Source of the DNA: an uncultured Collinsella sp.
GTDB lineage: Bacteria; Actinomycetota; Coriobacteriia; Coriobacteriales; Coriobacteriaceae
Direction: 5' to 3'
NCBI GenBank assembly: GCA_900540935.1
Contig: UQHW01000007.1
Location: 1 to 64,000 of the forward strand
Length of the DNA: 64,000 nt
Each line of letters opens with the position of its first letter. Position 1 is the stretch's first letter. The notes below the pieces were generated by a model. It saw nothing but the letters and a program-made list of their open reading frames with translations. It was not told the origin of the DNA and did not search any database. Position numbers and translations under genes: made by a program. Shown here piece after piece: positions 50,588 through 59,251 of the stretch.

Positions 50588-53364
50588 CAGAATCCTCCAA
50601 ACTCACGATCTTCACGTGCCATCTCGGCGTCGACAGACTCCAGCGCGGCAAGCCCCTCCTCGTCCAACAGGACCTCGCGCGGCTTGGAACCGTCGGGCGG
50701 GCCGACGACACCCTTTTCTTCCAGCATGTCCATAATACGCCCGGCGCGCGCATAGCCAACCTTAAGGCGGCGTTGCAGGCCAGATGTGGAGCCCAGCTGC
50801 GATTCCACCACAATATGGGCGGCTTCCCAAATGAGCGGATCATCGTCTTGCGGCTCGGCAACTCCGGTGCGGACAATGCCGCCACCCGCCATGGACATGG
50901 AAGCGGGCGCCACAGCCGACAGGATCTCCTCATGGTAGTCGGGCTCGCTTTGCGACTTGACGAACTCGACAATCTCGTTGATTTCATCGTCCGAGACAAA
51001 GCAGCCCTGAATACGACGAGGCTTGCCCCAGTCGACCTTGGAGAACAGCATGTCGCCCAAACCGGTGAGCTTTTCGGCACCCATCTGGTCGATGATGACG
51101 CGCGAGTCGATGCCCGTGGCGACGTTAAAGGCGATGCGGTTGGTGATGTTGGCCTTAATGAGGCCCGTCACCACGTTGGAGCTCGGGCGCTGCGTGGCCA
51201 CGATAAGGTGGATACCGGCGGCACGGCCCAGCTGAGCAATACGCACGATCGAGGCCTCGACATCCTTACCGGCGACCATCATCAGGTCCGAGAGCTCGTC
51301 GATGATAATGACCAGATAGGGCATCTTTTGCGGCGGGTTATCGTAATGTTCAAACTCGCCGGCGGCCTGCTTTTCGTTATAGGTCGAGATCTTACGTACA
51401 TTGAGACGCTCGAAGACCTTCAGGCGACGCTCCATCTCGGACACGGCCCATTGCAGAGCGCTCGCGGCCTGCTTGGGCTCGGTCACTACAGGCACGTAAA
51501 GATGCGGCAGACCGTTATAGCCCGCAAGCTCGACGCGCTTGGGGTCGACCATGATCAGGCGAACGTCCTCGGGAAGCGCGCGCATGAGCAGGGTCGTGAT
51601 GATGGAGTTGATCATCACCGACTTACCAGAACCGGTCGTGCCGGCGATCAGCAGGTGGGGCATCTTGGCGAGGTCGGCGACGACCGGCGTACCCTCGGCA
51701 TCGCGACCGATGGCCAGCTCGAGCGGACCGCCCTTCACATAGGGCAGCACGTCGCCCAGGTTGACGTTCTGGCGCTTGCGATTGGGGATCTCGATACCCA
51801 CGAGCGACGTGCCGGGGATCGGGGCAAAGATACGAACCGACTGAGCTGCGAGCGAAAGCGCGATATCGTCCTCGAGGCTCGAAATCTTGCTCACGCGCTC
51901 GCCCTCGCCAGGTTGCAGCTTAAAGGTCGTCACCGTGGGGCCGGCGATCCAGCCGACCACGCGGGCGCTGCGGCCAAACTCAAGCAGGGTCGACTGCAGC
52001 GACTCGGCAGTTTGCTCCAGCTCCTTGTCCGAAGACGCAGCGGAAGCCGACTGCGGGTTGGCATGCAGAATCTCAAGTGGCGGAAGTTTGAGGCCGTCCT
52101 CTTCTTCGCCCTCGTTATCTGCGGCGCCGCCGTCCGTTCCCCCATCGCTGGCCGCAGCCGATTCGACAGCACTCAAGGCAGGCGCATCGGCAACCTTGGG
52201 ATGCTTCAAGAAGTCGGGGATCTGAGGTGCTGCCGAGACAGGATTCACGGCAAACGGCGGCTCGGACTCGTCGATCTTATCGGGGTCGTCTTCCATCGAA
52301 AGCTGACCGGTTACCTGGTCGCGCTTTGCATGGCGACGCGGCAGCAAAGTTGTCTTTGCGGTCTCAATCGGAGCCTCGTCGTCCTCGTCATCACCCTCGG
52401 TGAGCTCAATCTCGCTCTCGGACCAAGACGGGTCGGGCTCACTCGTATTGAGTTTGGGCGCAGCCTTGCCCTTCTTGGCATGGCGGCGCGGCAACAGCGT
52501 TGTCTTGGCCCGCTCGGCCTCCACGGCCTCAGACACGTCGACAAACGGATCTTCGTCCACGTCCTCATCGTCCAGAATCGGATCGACTTCGCTACCCATA
52601 ACCGTAGTCACGGCCGCATCGGGGCCCTTTTGACGAAGAATGCTCAGGTGCGGACGGGCAACGCCGGGCACCGACAGGGCTTCGTCGTCACCCCACGGGC
52701 TGGCGTTGACATCGGCACGGCGGCGCTCGGCAAAATCGGCCGCACGGTCGCGAGCAGAGCGCAAAACGCCGCCAACCGAAAAGCCGATGATGACCAAGCC
52801 CACGACGACAAGGCCCAACAGGACTACCATCGCGATAGGCTTACCCAGGGCATTCTGCAGCGCACTCGCAATAAACGCACCGATGTAGCCACCCGAGGCG
52901 GACAAATTTTGCGGCGTGAACATAAGGTCACACGAGACACTCGTACCCGGCACCATCAGCGAAAGAATGGAGACGACGGCGATAAAGACCACGGCTCCGC
53001 CCGCAACAGAGCGCACGTTGAGCGGCGAGTCCTCGCCTAAAAAGAGCGTGGCGGCAAACAGCAAAATAACGATCGGCAGCACGTAGGCGCCCAGACCAAA
53101 GCCCAGGTGGTAGAAACCGGCAACCGCAGCCGTAACGGGTGCAGTCGCCGGCGAAATCACGGCAATGAAGGACGCAATCGCCAAAACGGCGATGACCACG
53201 CCGGCGATATCGCGGTTGGCCGAGGGCTCGACCAGGGGCTCAAAATCGTCGAAGTCCGCCTCGTGGCCCTTATTGGCACGCAGATGGGAACCGGCACCCT
53301 TAGCAGATGCCGGTTGGTTATTGGCCTTATTGCTTTTGGCGTTTTGTGCAGATCCACGCGCCAA
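50587..53364 (-). CDS. ftsK: DNA translocase FtsK/SpoIIIE
   Basis: Septal DNA pump for chromosome segregation, 925 aa. Four to five membrane segments in the first ~210 residues, a long acidic linker with two near-repeats (KTTLLPRRHAK occurs twice), then the motor: GTTGSGKSVMINS (~577), LIMVDPKRVELAGYNGLPHL, LPYLVIIIDELSDLMM and ATQRPSSNVVTG. A C-terminal winged-helix gamma domain (LLQRRLKVGYARAGRIMDMLE, in part) reads polar DNA motifs. A TTG start at 53364 has GGAGG five bases upstream; ends one base into rodZ. Confidence 0.96.
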   Translation of the reverse strand: MARGSAQNAKSNKANNQPASAKGAGSHLRANKGHEADFDDFEPLVEPSANRDIAGVVIAVLAIASFIAVISPATAPVTAAVAGFYHLGFGLGAYVLPIVILLFAATLFLGEDSPLNVRSVAGGAVVFIAVVSILSLMVPGTSVSCDLMFTPQNLSASGGYIGAFIASALQNALGKPIAMVVLLGLVVVGLVIIGFSVGGVLRSARDRAADFAERRRADVNASPWGDDEALSVPGVARPHLSILRQKGPDAAVTTVMGSEVDPILDDEDVDEDPFVDVSEAVEAERAKTTLLPRRHAKKGKAAPKLNTSEPDPSWSESEIELTEGDDEDDEAPIETAKTTLLPRRHAKRDQVTGQLSMEDDPDKIDESEPPFAVNPVSAAPQIPDFLKHPKVADAPALSAVESAAASDGGTDGGAADNEGEEEDGLKLPPLEILHANPQSASAASSDKELEQTAESLQSTLLEFGRSARVVGWIAGPTVTTFKLQPGEGERVSKISSLEDDIALSLAAQSVRIFAPIPGTSLVGIEIPNRKRQNVNLGDVLPYVKGGPLELAIGRDAEGTPVVADLAKMPHLLIAGTTGSGKSVMINSIITTLLMRALPEDVRLIMVDPKRVELAGYNGLPHLYVPVVTEPKQAASALQWAVSEMERRLKVFERLNVRKISTYNEKQAAGEFEHYDNPPQKMPYLVIIIDELSDLMMVAGKDVEASIVRIAQLGRAAGIHLIVATQRPSSNVVTGLIKANITNRIAFNVATGIDSRVIIDQMGAEKLTGLGDMLFSKVDWGKPRRIQGCFVSDDEINEIVEFVKSQSEPDYHEEILSAVAPASMSMAGGGIVRTGVAEPQDDDPLIWEAAHIVVESQLGSTSGLQRRLKVGYARAGRIMDMLEEKGVVGPPDGSKPREVLLDEEGLAALESVDAEMAREDREFGGF

Positions 53365-53365
53365 A

Positions 53366-55036
53366 CTAAACCTCCATGACGACCGGGATGATCATCGGAC
53401 GGGTGCGCGTACGGCTCCAGATAAAGTTAGAGAGCGAATCGCGCACGGCCTTACGAATAGCATCGGAACCGCTGCTCGTAAAGCTGAACTTGCCCTTCTC
53501 GATCGTCTTCATGATGGACGCGGAGGCATCCTCAGAGAACTGGTCGTCGATGGCAAACGAGACGCCGCGGCCCGAGAACTCGATGGCCTCGATCTTCTTG
53601 TGTTTAAGCGAGACGATGGCAACAGCGGTAACCATACCGTCATTGGCGAGCTTCTGACGATCGCGCAAGACGATGGGGTCGGTATCGCCGATACGAAGGC
53701 CGTCGACGTAGACGACGCCGGACTCGACGGGCGTACCGCGCTTGACGATACCGCCGCGCATCTCGAGCGTGTCGCCGTTATCGAGGATAAAGATATGATC
53801 GTCCTTGATGCCCATCTTGCGGGCAAGCTGGGCATGGGCGCGCAGATGCACGGCCTCACCGTGAACCGGCATAAAGTAAGTGGGCTTGGCCATGGCCATC
53901 AGGAGCTTGAGCTCCTCCTGGCTACCGTGGCCCGAGACGTGGACAAGAGCGCGGTTCTTATCCCACACGTCGCAGCCGAGCTTGGCCAGGCTGTTGACGA
54001 CCTGCTGGACGGCTTTCTCGTTGCCGGGAACGGGAGTTGCCGAGAGGATGACGGTATCGCCCTCGTGGATAGAGAGCGTCTTGTGCTCGCCATTGGCCAT
54101 GCGGGACAGGGCCGACAGCGGCTCGCCCTGCGAACCGGTGCACATGACGACGATCTTGTCGTCGGGCAGGTTATCGATATCGAAGGCATCGATGATATCG
54201 GCATCGTCGATGTTGAGGTAGCCCAGCTCGCGCGCGACGCGGGTGTTGGTGAGCATGGAACGACCGGTCACAACGACCTTACGGCCGCACTTGCGGGCGG
54301 CATCGCAGATCTGCTGCAAACGATGGATATGGCTCGAGAACGAAGCGACGAACACGCGACCCGGGGCGTTCTTGATGGCATGCAGCAGGTTGGGACCAAC
54401 CTCGGCCTCGGACTTGGTAAAGCCGGGAACCGTGGCATTGGTGGAGTCGGACAGCAACAGGTCGATGCCCTGCTTGGCAAAGCGGCTGATAGCGGCATAG
54501 TCGGGCGTGACGCCGTCGATGGGCGTCTGGTCGAGCTTAAAGTCGCCGGTGTGCATAACGGTGCCCTGATTGGTGCGGATGAACACGCCCAGAGCGCCGG
54601 GGATGGAGTGCGTCATCGAGAAGAAGTCGAGCGAGATGCCGCCGAGGTTGACATGGCTGCCGCCCTTGACCTCGCGGAACTTGGGTGCGCGGATGCGGAA
54701 CTCAGAAAGCTTACCCTCGATAAAGCCAAGCGTCAGCTTGCTCGAAAAGATGGGCACCTTGTTGTTGAGGTCCTGCAGCAGATACGGAAGCGAACCGGTG
54801 TGGTCCTCGTGGCCGTGGGTAACGACGATACCGCGGAGCTTTTCCTCGTTCTCCAAAACATAGGTGTAGTCGGGAAGCACCAGGTCGATACCGGGCTGGG
54901 AGTCATCCGGGAACATGAGGCCGGCGTCGACGAGCACCATGTCGTCGCCGCACTCGAAGACCGTCATGTTCTTGCCGATGCCGTCAAGGCCACCGAGCGG
55001 AATGATCTTCAAGGGAGATGATTTTTTAGCTGCCAT
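53366..55036 (-). CDS. rnj: Ribonuclease J
   Basis: Metallo-beta-lactamase/beta-CASP ribonuclease (556 aa) with 5' exonuclease and endonuclease activity in RNA maturation and decay. VTHGHEDHTGSLPYLL (~75-90) gives the zinc site; MHTGDFKLD, CTGSQGEP (beta-CASP) and HVSGHGSQEELK (~370) follow. Start at 55036; the GAAAGG is about 15 bases upstream, long for an SD. The stop is two bases before the ftsK start. Confidence 0.95.
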   Translation of the reverse strand: MAAKKSSPLKIIPLGGLDGIGKNMTVFECGDDMVLVDAGLMFPDDSQPGIDLVLPDYTYVLENEEKLRGIVVTHGHEDHTGSLPYLLQDLNNKVPIFSSKLTLGFIEGKLSEFRIRAPKFREVKGGSHVNLGGISLDFFSMTHSIPGALGVFIRTNQGTVMHTGDFKLDQTPIDGVTPDYAAISRFAKQGIDLLLSDSTNATVPGFTKSEAEVGPNLLHAIKNAPGRVFVASFSSHIHRLQQICDAARKCGRKVVVTGRSMLTNTRVARELGYLNIDDADIIDAFDIDNLPDDKIVVMCTGSQGEPLSALSRMANGEHKTLSIHEGDTVILSATPVPGNEKAVQQVVNSLAKLGCDVWDKNRALVHVSGHGSQEELKLLMAMAKPTYFMPVHGEAVHLRAHAQLARKMGIKDDHIFILDNGDTLEMRGGIVKRGTPVESGVVYVDGLRIGDTDPIVLRDRQKLANDGMVTAVAIVSLKHKKIEAIEFSGRGVSFAIDDQFSEDASASIMKTIEKGKFSFTSSGSDAIRKAVRDSLSNFIWSRTRTRPMIIPVVMEV

Positions 55037-55224
55037 AGGTTAGTGTGGTTTCCTTTCTTCGAAACGGGTCTGGAACAACCGGCGGGGCGCTTCTGGCAAA
55101 CCGACCGCCGGGAACGTACAAACATGCATCATAGAGTCGACGCAGTAACCTCAGTATGATACCCATTTGCCCACCAACAGACCACCCATGCATCAAAGCC
55201 CCATCTGAACTGGTCCATCCCGCC

Positions 55225-55357
55225 GGTTTCCCGTGGGGCGGGCACTGATGAAGTTTCCTGCTCTACAGTCCTGCTCACGACGGAGGCCACATTAAGTGGC
55301 CTCCTGTTCGTGCGGAACTCGCGATAAACTTCATCAGTGCCCGCCCCACGGGAAACC
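55225..55357. repeat. Structured element A: 133 bp with 32-bp perfect inverted ends
   Basis: The ends (55225-55256 beginning GGTTTCCCGTGGGGCGGGCA, and 55326-55357) are perfect inverted complements over 32 bp. Inside is a conserved core with an apical stem GGAGGCCAC-ATTAA-GTGGCCTCC (55282-55304). The core recurs in opposite orientation at 55516-55595. No T-run follows, so it is not a simple terminator. Confidence 0.8.
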
Positions 55358-55515
55358 TGCCAAATAGAGACAGGTTTATTTTGGTCGGTTTTATCTGGGA
55401 AGATGCTGCTGCGGCTATCTACAGATCTGTAATCTGACTACTGAATAGACTGTCTAACTAAATAGCGAGCGGCATTAACCAGCCCTTTTGCTTGCGCCCG
55501 GGAGGGACGCATATG

Positions 55516-55595
55516 AAGTTTATCGCGAGTTCCGCACGCAAAGGAAAGCACTTAATATGCTCTCCGTGCGAGCAGGACTGTAGAGCAGGAAACTT
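55516..55595. repeat. Structured element B (inverted copy of A core)
   Basis: AAGTTT (55516) and AAACTT (55590) close the element. The first 23 and last 26 bases are identical to the complement of element A. The apical stem (GGAAAGCA..TGCTCTCC, 55543-55565) differs in sequence but keeps pairing. The 32-bp outer arms of A are not preserved here. Confidence 0.75.
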
Positions 55596-55618
55596 TACCT
55601 GCGGCCCCGCCGAGAATA

Positions 55619-55650
55619 GCAAAAGGGCGACCCCCTTAGGAGTCGCCCTT
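55619..55650 (-). terminator. Rho-independent terminator of pnp
   Basis: On the minus strand, AAGGGCGACTCC-TAAG-GGGGTCGCCCTT followed by TTGC; 24 bases after the pnp stop. Confidence 0.75.
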
Positions 55651-55673
55651 GTTGAGCTGCTTATGTACGGCTG

Positions 55674-57920
55674 TTACTCGGCGTCGTGGTGACGGCGAGG
55701 CTTGCGGCCTCCGTTGTCACCGGGACGGCGCGGACGGTCGCTGCGCTCGGAGCGCTCGCGACGCGGACGCTCACGGCGCTGGAAGTGCTCGCCGTCGCCC
55801 TCAGAAGCACCCTCGGCGCGAGCCGGGGCCTCGGGCTTATCCAGACGATCAAGCGAGATCTTGCCACGATCGTCGACCTCGATGACGACGACCTTGACCT
55901 CGTCGCCCACGTTGAGGACGTCCTCGACCTTCTCCACGCGGCCCTTGGCGACGCGAGAGATGTGCAGCAGGCCGTCCTTACCGGGCAGCAGGTTGACGAA
56001 GGCGCCGAAGGGCTGGATGGAGACCACGCGACCGGTGTACTCCTCGCCCGGCTCGGGAACCTTGATGATGAGCTTGATGCGCTCGACGGCCTGGTCCACG
56101 GACTCGCCGGTGCCGCCGACAAAGACGGTGCCGTCCTCCTGGATGTCGACCGAAGCGCCGGTCTCGTCCTGAATACCGCGGATGACCTTACCGCCGGAAC
56201 CGATGACGTCGCGGATCTTGTCGGTCGGGACCTGGATGGAGACGATGCGCGGAGCGGTGCTGCGTGTGGTGTGGCGCGGCTCGGGGATCACATCGAGCAT
56301 CTTCTGCAGGATGAAGGCGCGACCCTCCTTGGCCTGCTGCAGGGCGCGGGCCAGGATGTCGAAGGTGAGGCCGGTGGCCTTGTTGTCCATCTGCAGGGCG
56401 GTGATGCCCTCGGTGGTGCCGGTGACCTTAAAGTCCATGTCGCCCAGGAAGTCCTCGAGACCCTGGATGTCGGACAGGACCACGGTCTTACCCTCCTCCT
56501 GGATCAGGCCCATGGCGATACCGGAGACCGGGCGCTTAATGGGCACGCCGCCGTCCATAAGGGCGAGCGTGGAGCCGCAGGTCGAAGCCATCGAAGAGGA
56601 GCCGTTGGACTCCATGACCTCGGAGACGACGCGGATGGCGTAGGGGAACTCGTTCTCGTCGGGAAGCACCGGAAGCAGAGCGCGCTCTGCCAGATTGCCG
56701 TGACCGATCTCGCGACGCTTGGGGCTGCCCATGCGGCCAGTCTCGCCGGTGCAGAACGGCGGGAAGTTGTAGTGGTGCATGTAGCGCTTGCCCTCGGTGG
56801 GCTCGATGGTATCCAGACGCTGGCCCTCGTTGAGCATGCCGAGCGACAGGACGGAGAGCACCTGGGTCTGGCCGCGCTGGAACAGACCGGAGCCGTGAAC
56901 GAGCGGCAGGTAGTTGTCCTTCACCATGATGGGACGGATCTCGTCGGCGGCACGGCCGTCGACGCGCTCGCCGGTCTCGACGACCATAGTACGCATGGCC
57001 TTCTTCTCGAGCTTCTTGAGCGCCACGGGGATCTCGCGCTCCCAAGCAGCCTGCTCCTCCTCGGTGAACTCGGCGCGGATGGACTCCTTCAGAGCCTCGA
57101 CCTTGCCGATACGGGAGAGCTTGTCGGCGTCGCGCAAGGCGGCTGCCATCTCGTCGTAGTGGGCGAAGATGCGCTCCTGGACCTCCTCGACGGGCTGGTC
57201 GAGCGGGTACTCCTTCTTGACGATGGGGCCGTTGACCTGCTCCCACTCGGCGACGAACTCATCCTGAGCCTGGCAGAAGGCAGCAAGGGCCTCCTGGCCA
57301 AACTTCATGGCGGCGAGCATGTCGTCCTCAGAGATCTCCTCGGCGCCGGCCTCGACCATCGAGATGAAGTCGGCGGAGCCGCCCAGCTCCAAGTCCAGAT
57401 CGGAGTTCTCGCGCTCCTCGTAGGTGGGGTTGACGATAAACTCGCCGGTCTCCACGTTACGGCCGATGCGCACGCAGGCAAGCGGGCCCTCGAAGGGCAC
57501 GCCGCCGAGCGTCATGGCCAGGGAAGCACCCATGACGTTGATGACGTCAAAGGGGTTGACCTGGTCGGCGACAAGCGAGGTAGCGACGATGTGCACCTCG
57601 TTGCGGAAGCCGTCCGGGAAGCTCGGGCGAATCGGACGGTCGATCATGCGCGCGGTGAGCGTGGCCTTCTCGCTGGGACGGCCCTCACGCTTGAGGTAGC
57701 CACCAGGGATGCGGCCGGCAGCGTACATCTTCTCGTTGAAGTCGACGGTCAGCGGGAAGAAGTCATAGTTCTTGCGCTCCTTGGAGACGACCACGGTATC
57801 GAGCATCGTGGTGTCGCCCTGCTTGACCAGGCAGGCGCCGGTGGCCTGCTTGGCAAGCTCGCCCGACTCAAAGGTGTAGGTCTTGCCGTACAGCTCAAAG
57901 GTCTTGGATACGAGTGTCAT
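55674..57920 (-). CDS. pnp: Polyribonucleotide nucleotidyltransferase
   Basis: Phosphorolytic 3'-5' exoribonuclease, trimeric, 748 aa. Two RNase PH domains with a helical domain between; second-core motifs FPPFCTGETGRMGSPKRREIGHGNLAERAL and GSSSMASTCGSTLALMDGGV. KH domain (IRDVIGSGGKVIRGIQDETG, ~590) and S1 domain (GEEYTGRVVSIQPFGAFVN, ~650). The C-terminal tail is very rich in Arg/Glu/Asp repeats (RRERPRRERSERSDRPRR), probably disordered and RNA- or protein-binding. The ATG at 57920 has AAAGGAGA upstream. Downstream of rpsO. Confidence 0.97.
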   Translation of the reverse strand: MTLVSKTFELYGKTYTFESGELAKQATGACLVKQGDTTMLDTVVVSKERKNYDFFPLTVDFNEKMYAAGRIPGGYLKREGRPSEKATLTARMIDRPIRPSFPDGFRNEVHIVATSLVADQVNPFDVINVMGASLAMTLGGVPFEGPLACVRIGRNVETGEFIVNPTYEERENSDLDLELGGSADFISMVEAGAEEISEDDMLAAMKFGQEALAAFCQAQDEFVAEWEQVNGPIVKKEYPLDQPVEEVQERIFAHYDEMAAALRDADKLSRIGKVEALKESIRAEFTEEEQAAWEREIPVALKKLEKKAMRTMVVETGERVDGRAADEIRPIMVKDNYLPLVHGSGLFQRGQTQVLSVLSLGMLNEGQRLDTIEPTEGKRYMHHYNFPPFCTGETGRMGSPKRREIGHGNLAERALLPVLPDENEFPYAIRVVSEVMESNGSSSMASTCGSTLALMDGGVPIKRPVSGIAMGLIQEEGKTVVLSDIQGLEDFLGDMDFKVTGTTEGITALQMDNKATGLTFDILARALQQAKEGRAFILQKMLDVIPEPRHTTRSTAPRIVSIQVPTDKIRDVIGSGGKVIRGIQDETGASVDIQEDGTVFVGGTGESVDQAVERIKLIIKVPEPGEEYTGRVVSIQPFGAFVNLLPGKDGLLHISRVAKGRVEKVEDVLNVGDEVKVVVIEVDDRGKISLDRLDKPEAPARAEGASEGDGEHFQRRERPRRERSERSDRPRRPGDNGGRKPRRHHDAE

Positions 57921-58023
57921 TGTTCTCCTTTACCCCACAGGCCCCTTGCCTGCGGGCTTCTCATGTGACGCGGACCCCCTGCCCCCGCCACGCTTCAGAG
58001 CGTGATTGTTCGCGCCCTTACAC

Positions 58024-58055
58024 AAAAAGAGCGCCCCGCTGCGCAGGACGCTCTT
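58024..58055 (-). terminator. Terminator between rpsO and pnp
   Basis: On the minus strand, AAGAGCGTCC-TGCGCAGC-GGGGCGCTCTT followed by TTTG, 15 bases after rpsO. Probably partial, leaving pnp transcription by read-through or its own promoter. Confidence 0.75.
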
Positions 58056-58069
58056 AGCATGTACAAATC

Positions 58070-58348
58070 CTACTGGATGTTGTCGCGGATGCCCAGAGCC
58101 TTGATGAGCTCACGGTACTCGACGATGTCGTTCTTCTTGATGTAGGAGAGAAGACGACGACGACGACCGACGAGCATGAGCAGACCACGACGGGTGTGGA
58201 AGTCCTTCTGATGGGACTTCATGTGCTCGGTCAGCTCCTTGATGCGCTCGGACAGGATGGCGACCTGAACCTTGGGGTTGCCGGTGTCGACCGGGGTGTT
58301 ACCGAACTGGGCAGTCAGCTCCGCCTTGCGCTCTTTGGAAACAGTCAT
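58070..58348 (-). CDS. rpsO: 30S ribosomal protein S15
   Basis: Binds the central domain of 16S rRNA. KVQVAILSERIKELTEHMKSHQKDFHTRRGL and LVGRRRRLLSYIKKNDI are diagnostic. 92 aa from ATG 58348 (MTVSKERK), with AAAGGTG upstream; the frame upstream of this start is not conserved. First gene of rpsO-pnp. Confidence 0.97.
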   Translation of the reverse strand: MTVSKERKAELTAQFGNTPVDTGNPKVQVAILSERIKELTEHMKSHQKDFHTRRGLLMLVGRRRRLLSYIKKNDIVEYRELIKALGIRDNIQ

Positions 58349-58368
58349 TGTTTCACCTTTCTTTTTGC

Positions 58369-58394
58369 GTCGCCATCGGGCGACTCGATTCGCC
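58369..58394 (-). promoter_or_regulatory. Mutually exclusive hairpins in the rpsO leader
   Basis: On the minus strand the segment TCGCC (with 5' GA) can pair with GGCGA upstream (58379-58394, stem GGCGA/TCGCC) or with GGCGAC downstream (58369-58384, stem GTCGCC-CGAT-GGCGAC). The second ends 21 bases before the start codon, next to the SD. Suggestive of S15 autoregulation. Confidence 0.45.
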
Positions 58395-58486
58395 TCGGAC
58401 TGGGAAGCCGCCGGTGGAGCGAGCAACCAAGGTCGAGGTACCAACAGGTCGGTATGTTACCACAAGCAGCCCGCGCCTGCGCATCA

Positions 58487-59236
58487 TCACCGACCCAACA
58501 TGAATTCCATCGCACGGAGGCGCTGATCGGTGTGCGTCGCAGCCCAAACATGCGAAAGCCCCAGCAAAAAGGCTGCGGTATGCGGGTCGATTCGCTCGGC
58601 CAAAAGCGCATCGAAGGTCATGGACATGAGGGCGCGCAGCCATGCGGCCTCACCGGTCGACACCAGTTCGGCACCTGGAACGCTCGACGCGCACGACCCG
58701 CACATGAGGCCGCCCGCCTGGGGCGAAAAATACGACAGCATGGGGTCTCCGCACAGCACGCAGGCCGAAAAATCGGGTCGATAGCCAACGTGCGACAGCA
58801 GCTTAAAGACATATGCCGCCACAAGTAGATCCATATGCGCCGTGTCGAGCCCGCTGCCCACCAGGGCAAGCGCTCGCTGCGTGATGGCAAAGGTAAACGG
58901 GTCCTCGGCGTCCTCGAACGAGCACACGCGCGCGACCTCGGCGATCGCGCTTGCGGCGCAGGTCGTCTCGTAATCGGGCGCAACGCCGAGCGGCGCCTCC
59001 ATAAGCTCGGCCTGGGAAACCACGTCGAGTGACCGTCCATGTGCGAGCAGCATATCTACCGTACAGAACAGCTCGCAGCGCGCAGCCAGGCGTCCGCCGG
59101 GTTTGCGGGCGCCCTTTGCCACGGCACGAACCTGCCGCCCCCGCTCGTCAAGCATCGTCAAGATCAGGTCGGTCTCTTTGAGCTTAGTCTTATCGAGCAC
59201 GAGCACTTTCGTGCGATATGTCCGGGAGCCTGCCAT
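58487..59236 (-). CDS. recO: DNA repair protein RecO
   Basis: Mediator loading RecA on SSB-coated DNA. N-terminal OB fold (YRTKVLVLDKTKLKETDLIL, LTMLDERGRQVRAVAKGARK), a helical domain and a zinc finger CVLCG..CGSC (~165-188). 249 aa. The stop of era is 16 bases upstream, so it belongs to the era operon. The SD is weak. Confidence 0.93.
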   Translation of the reverse strand: MAGSRTYRTKVLVLDKTKLKETDLILTMLDERGRQVRAVAKGARKPGGRLAARCELFCTVDMLLAHGRSLDVVSQAELMEAPLGVAPDYETTCAASAIAEVARVCSFEDAEDPFTFAITQRALALVGSGLDTAHMDLLVAAYVFKLLSHVGYRPDFSACVLCGDPMLSYFSPQAGGLMCGSCASSVPGAELVSTGEAAWLRALMSMTFDALLAERIDPHTAAFLLGLSHVWAATHTDQRLRAMEFMLGR

Positions 59237-59251
59237 GCGCGCCGCGCGTCC

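Larger units (their letters stand above)
55037..55673. other. Intergenic region between pnp and rnj with structured repeats
   Basis: Over 600 bases without a gene. It holds two copies of a hairpin element (55225-55357 and 55516-55595), the pnp terminator and presumably the rnj promoter near 55090-55180. Short open frames here have no SD. Confidence 0.6.

Noticed and set aside
53165..55021. Plus-strand open frame of 618 codons
   Set aside because: Antisense to rnj; no SD and no family features.
55686..57968. Plus-strand open frame of 760 codons
   Set aside because: Antisense to pnp, which has all its family motifs; composition typical of a shadow frame.
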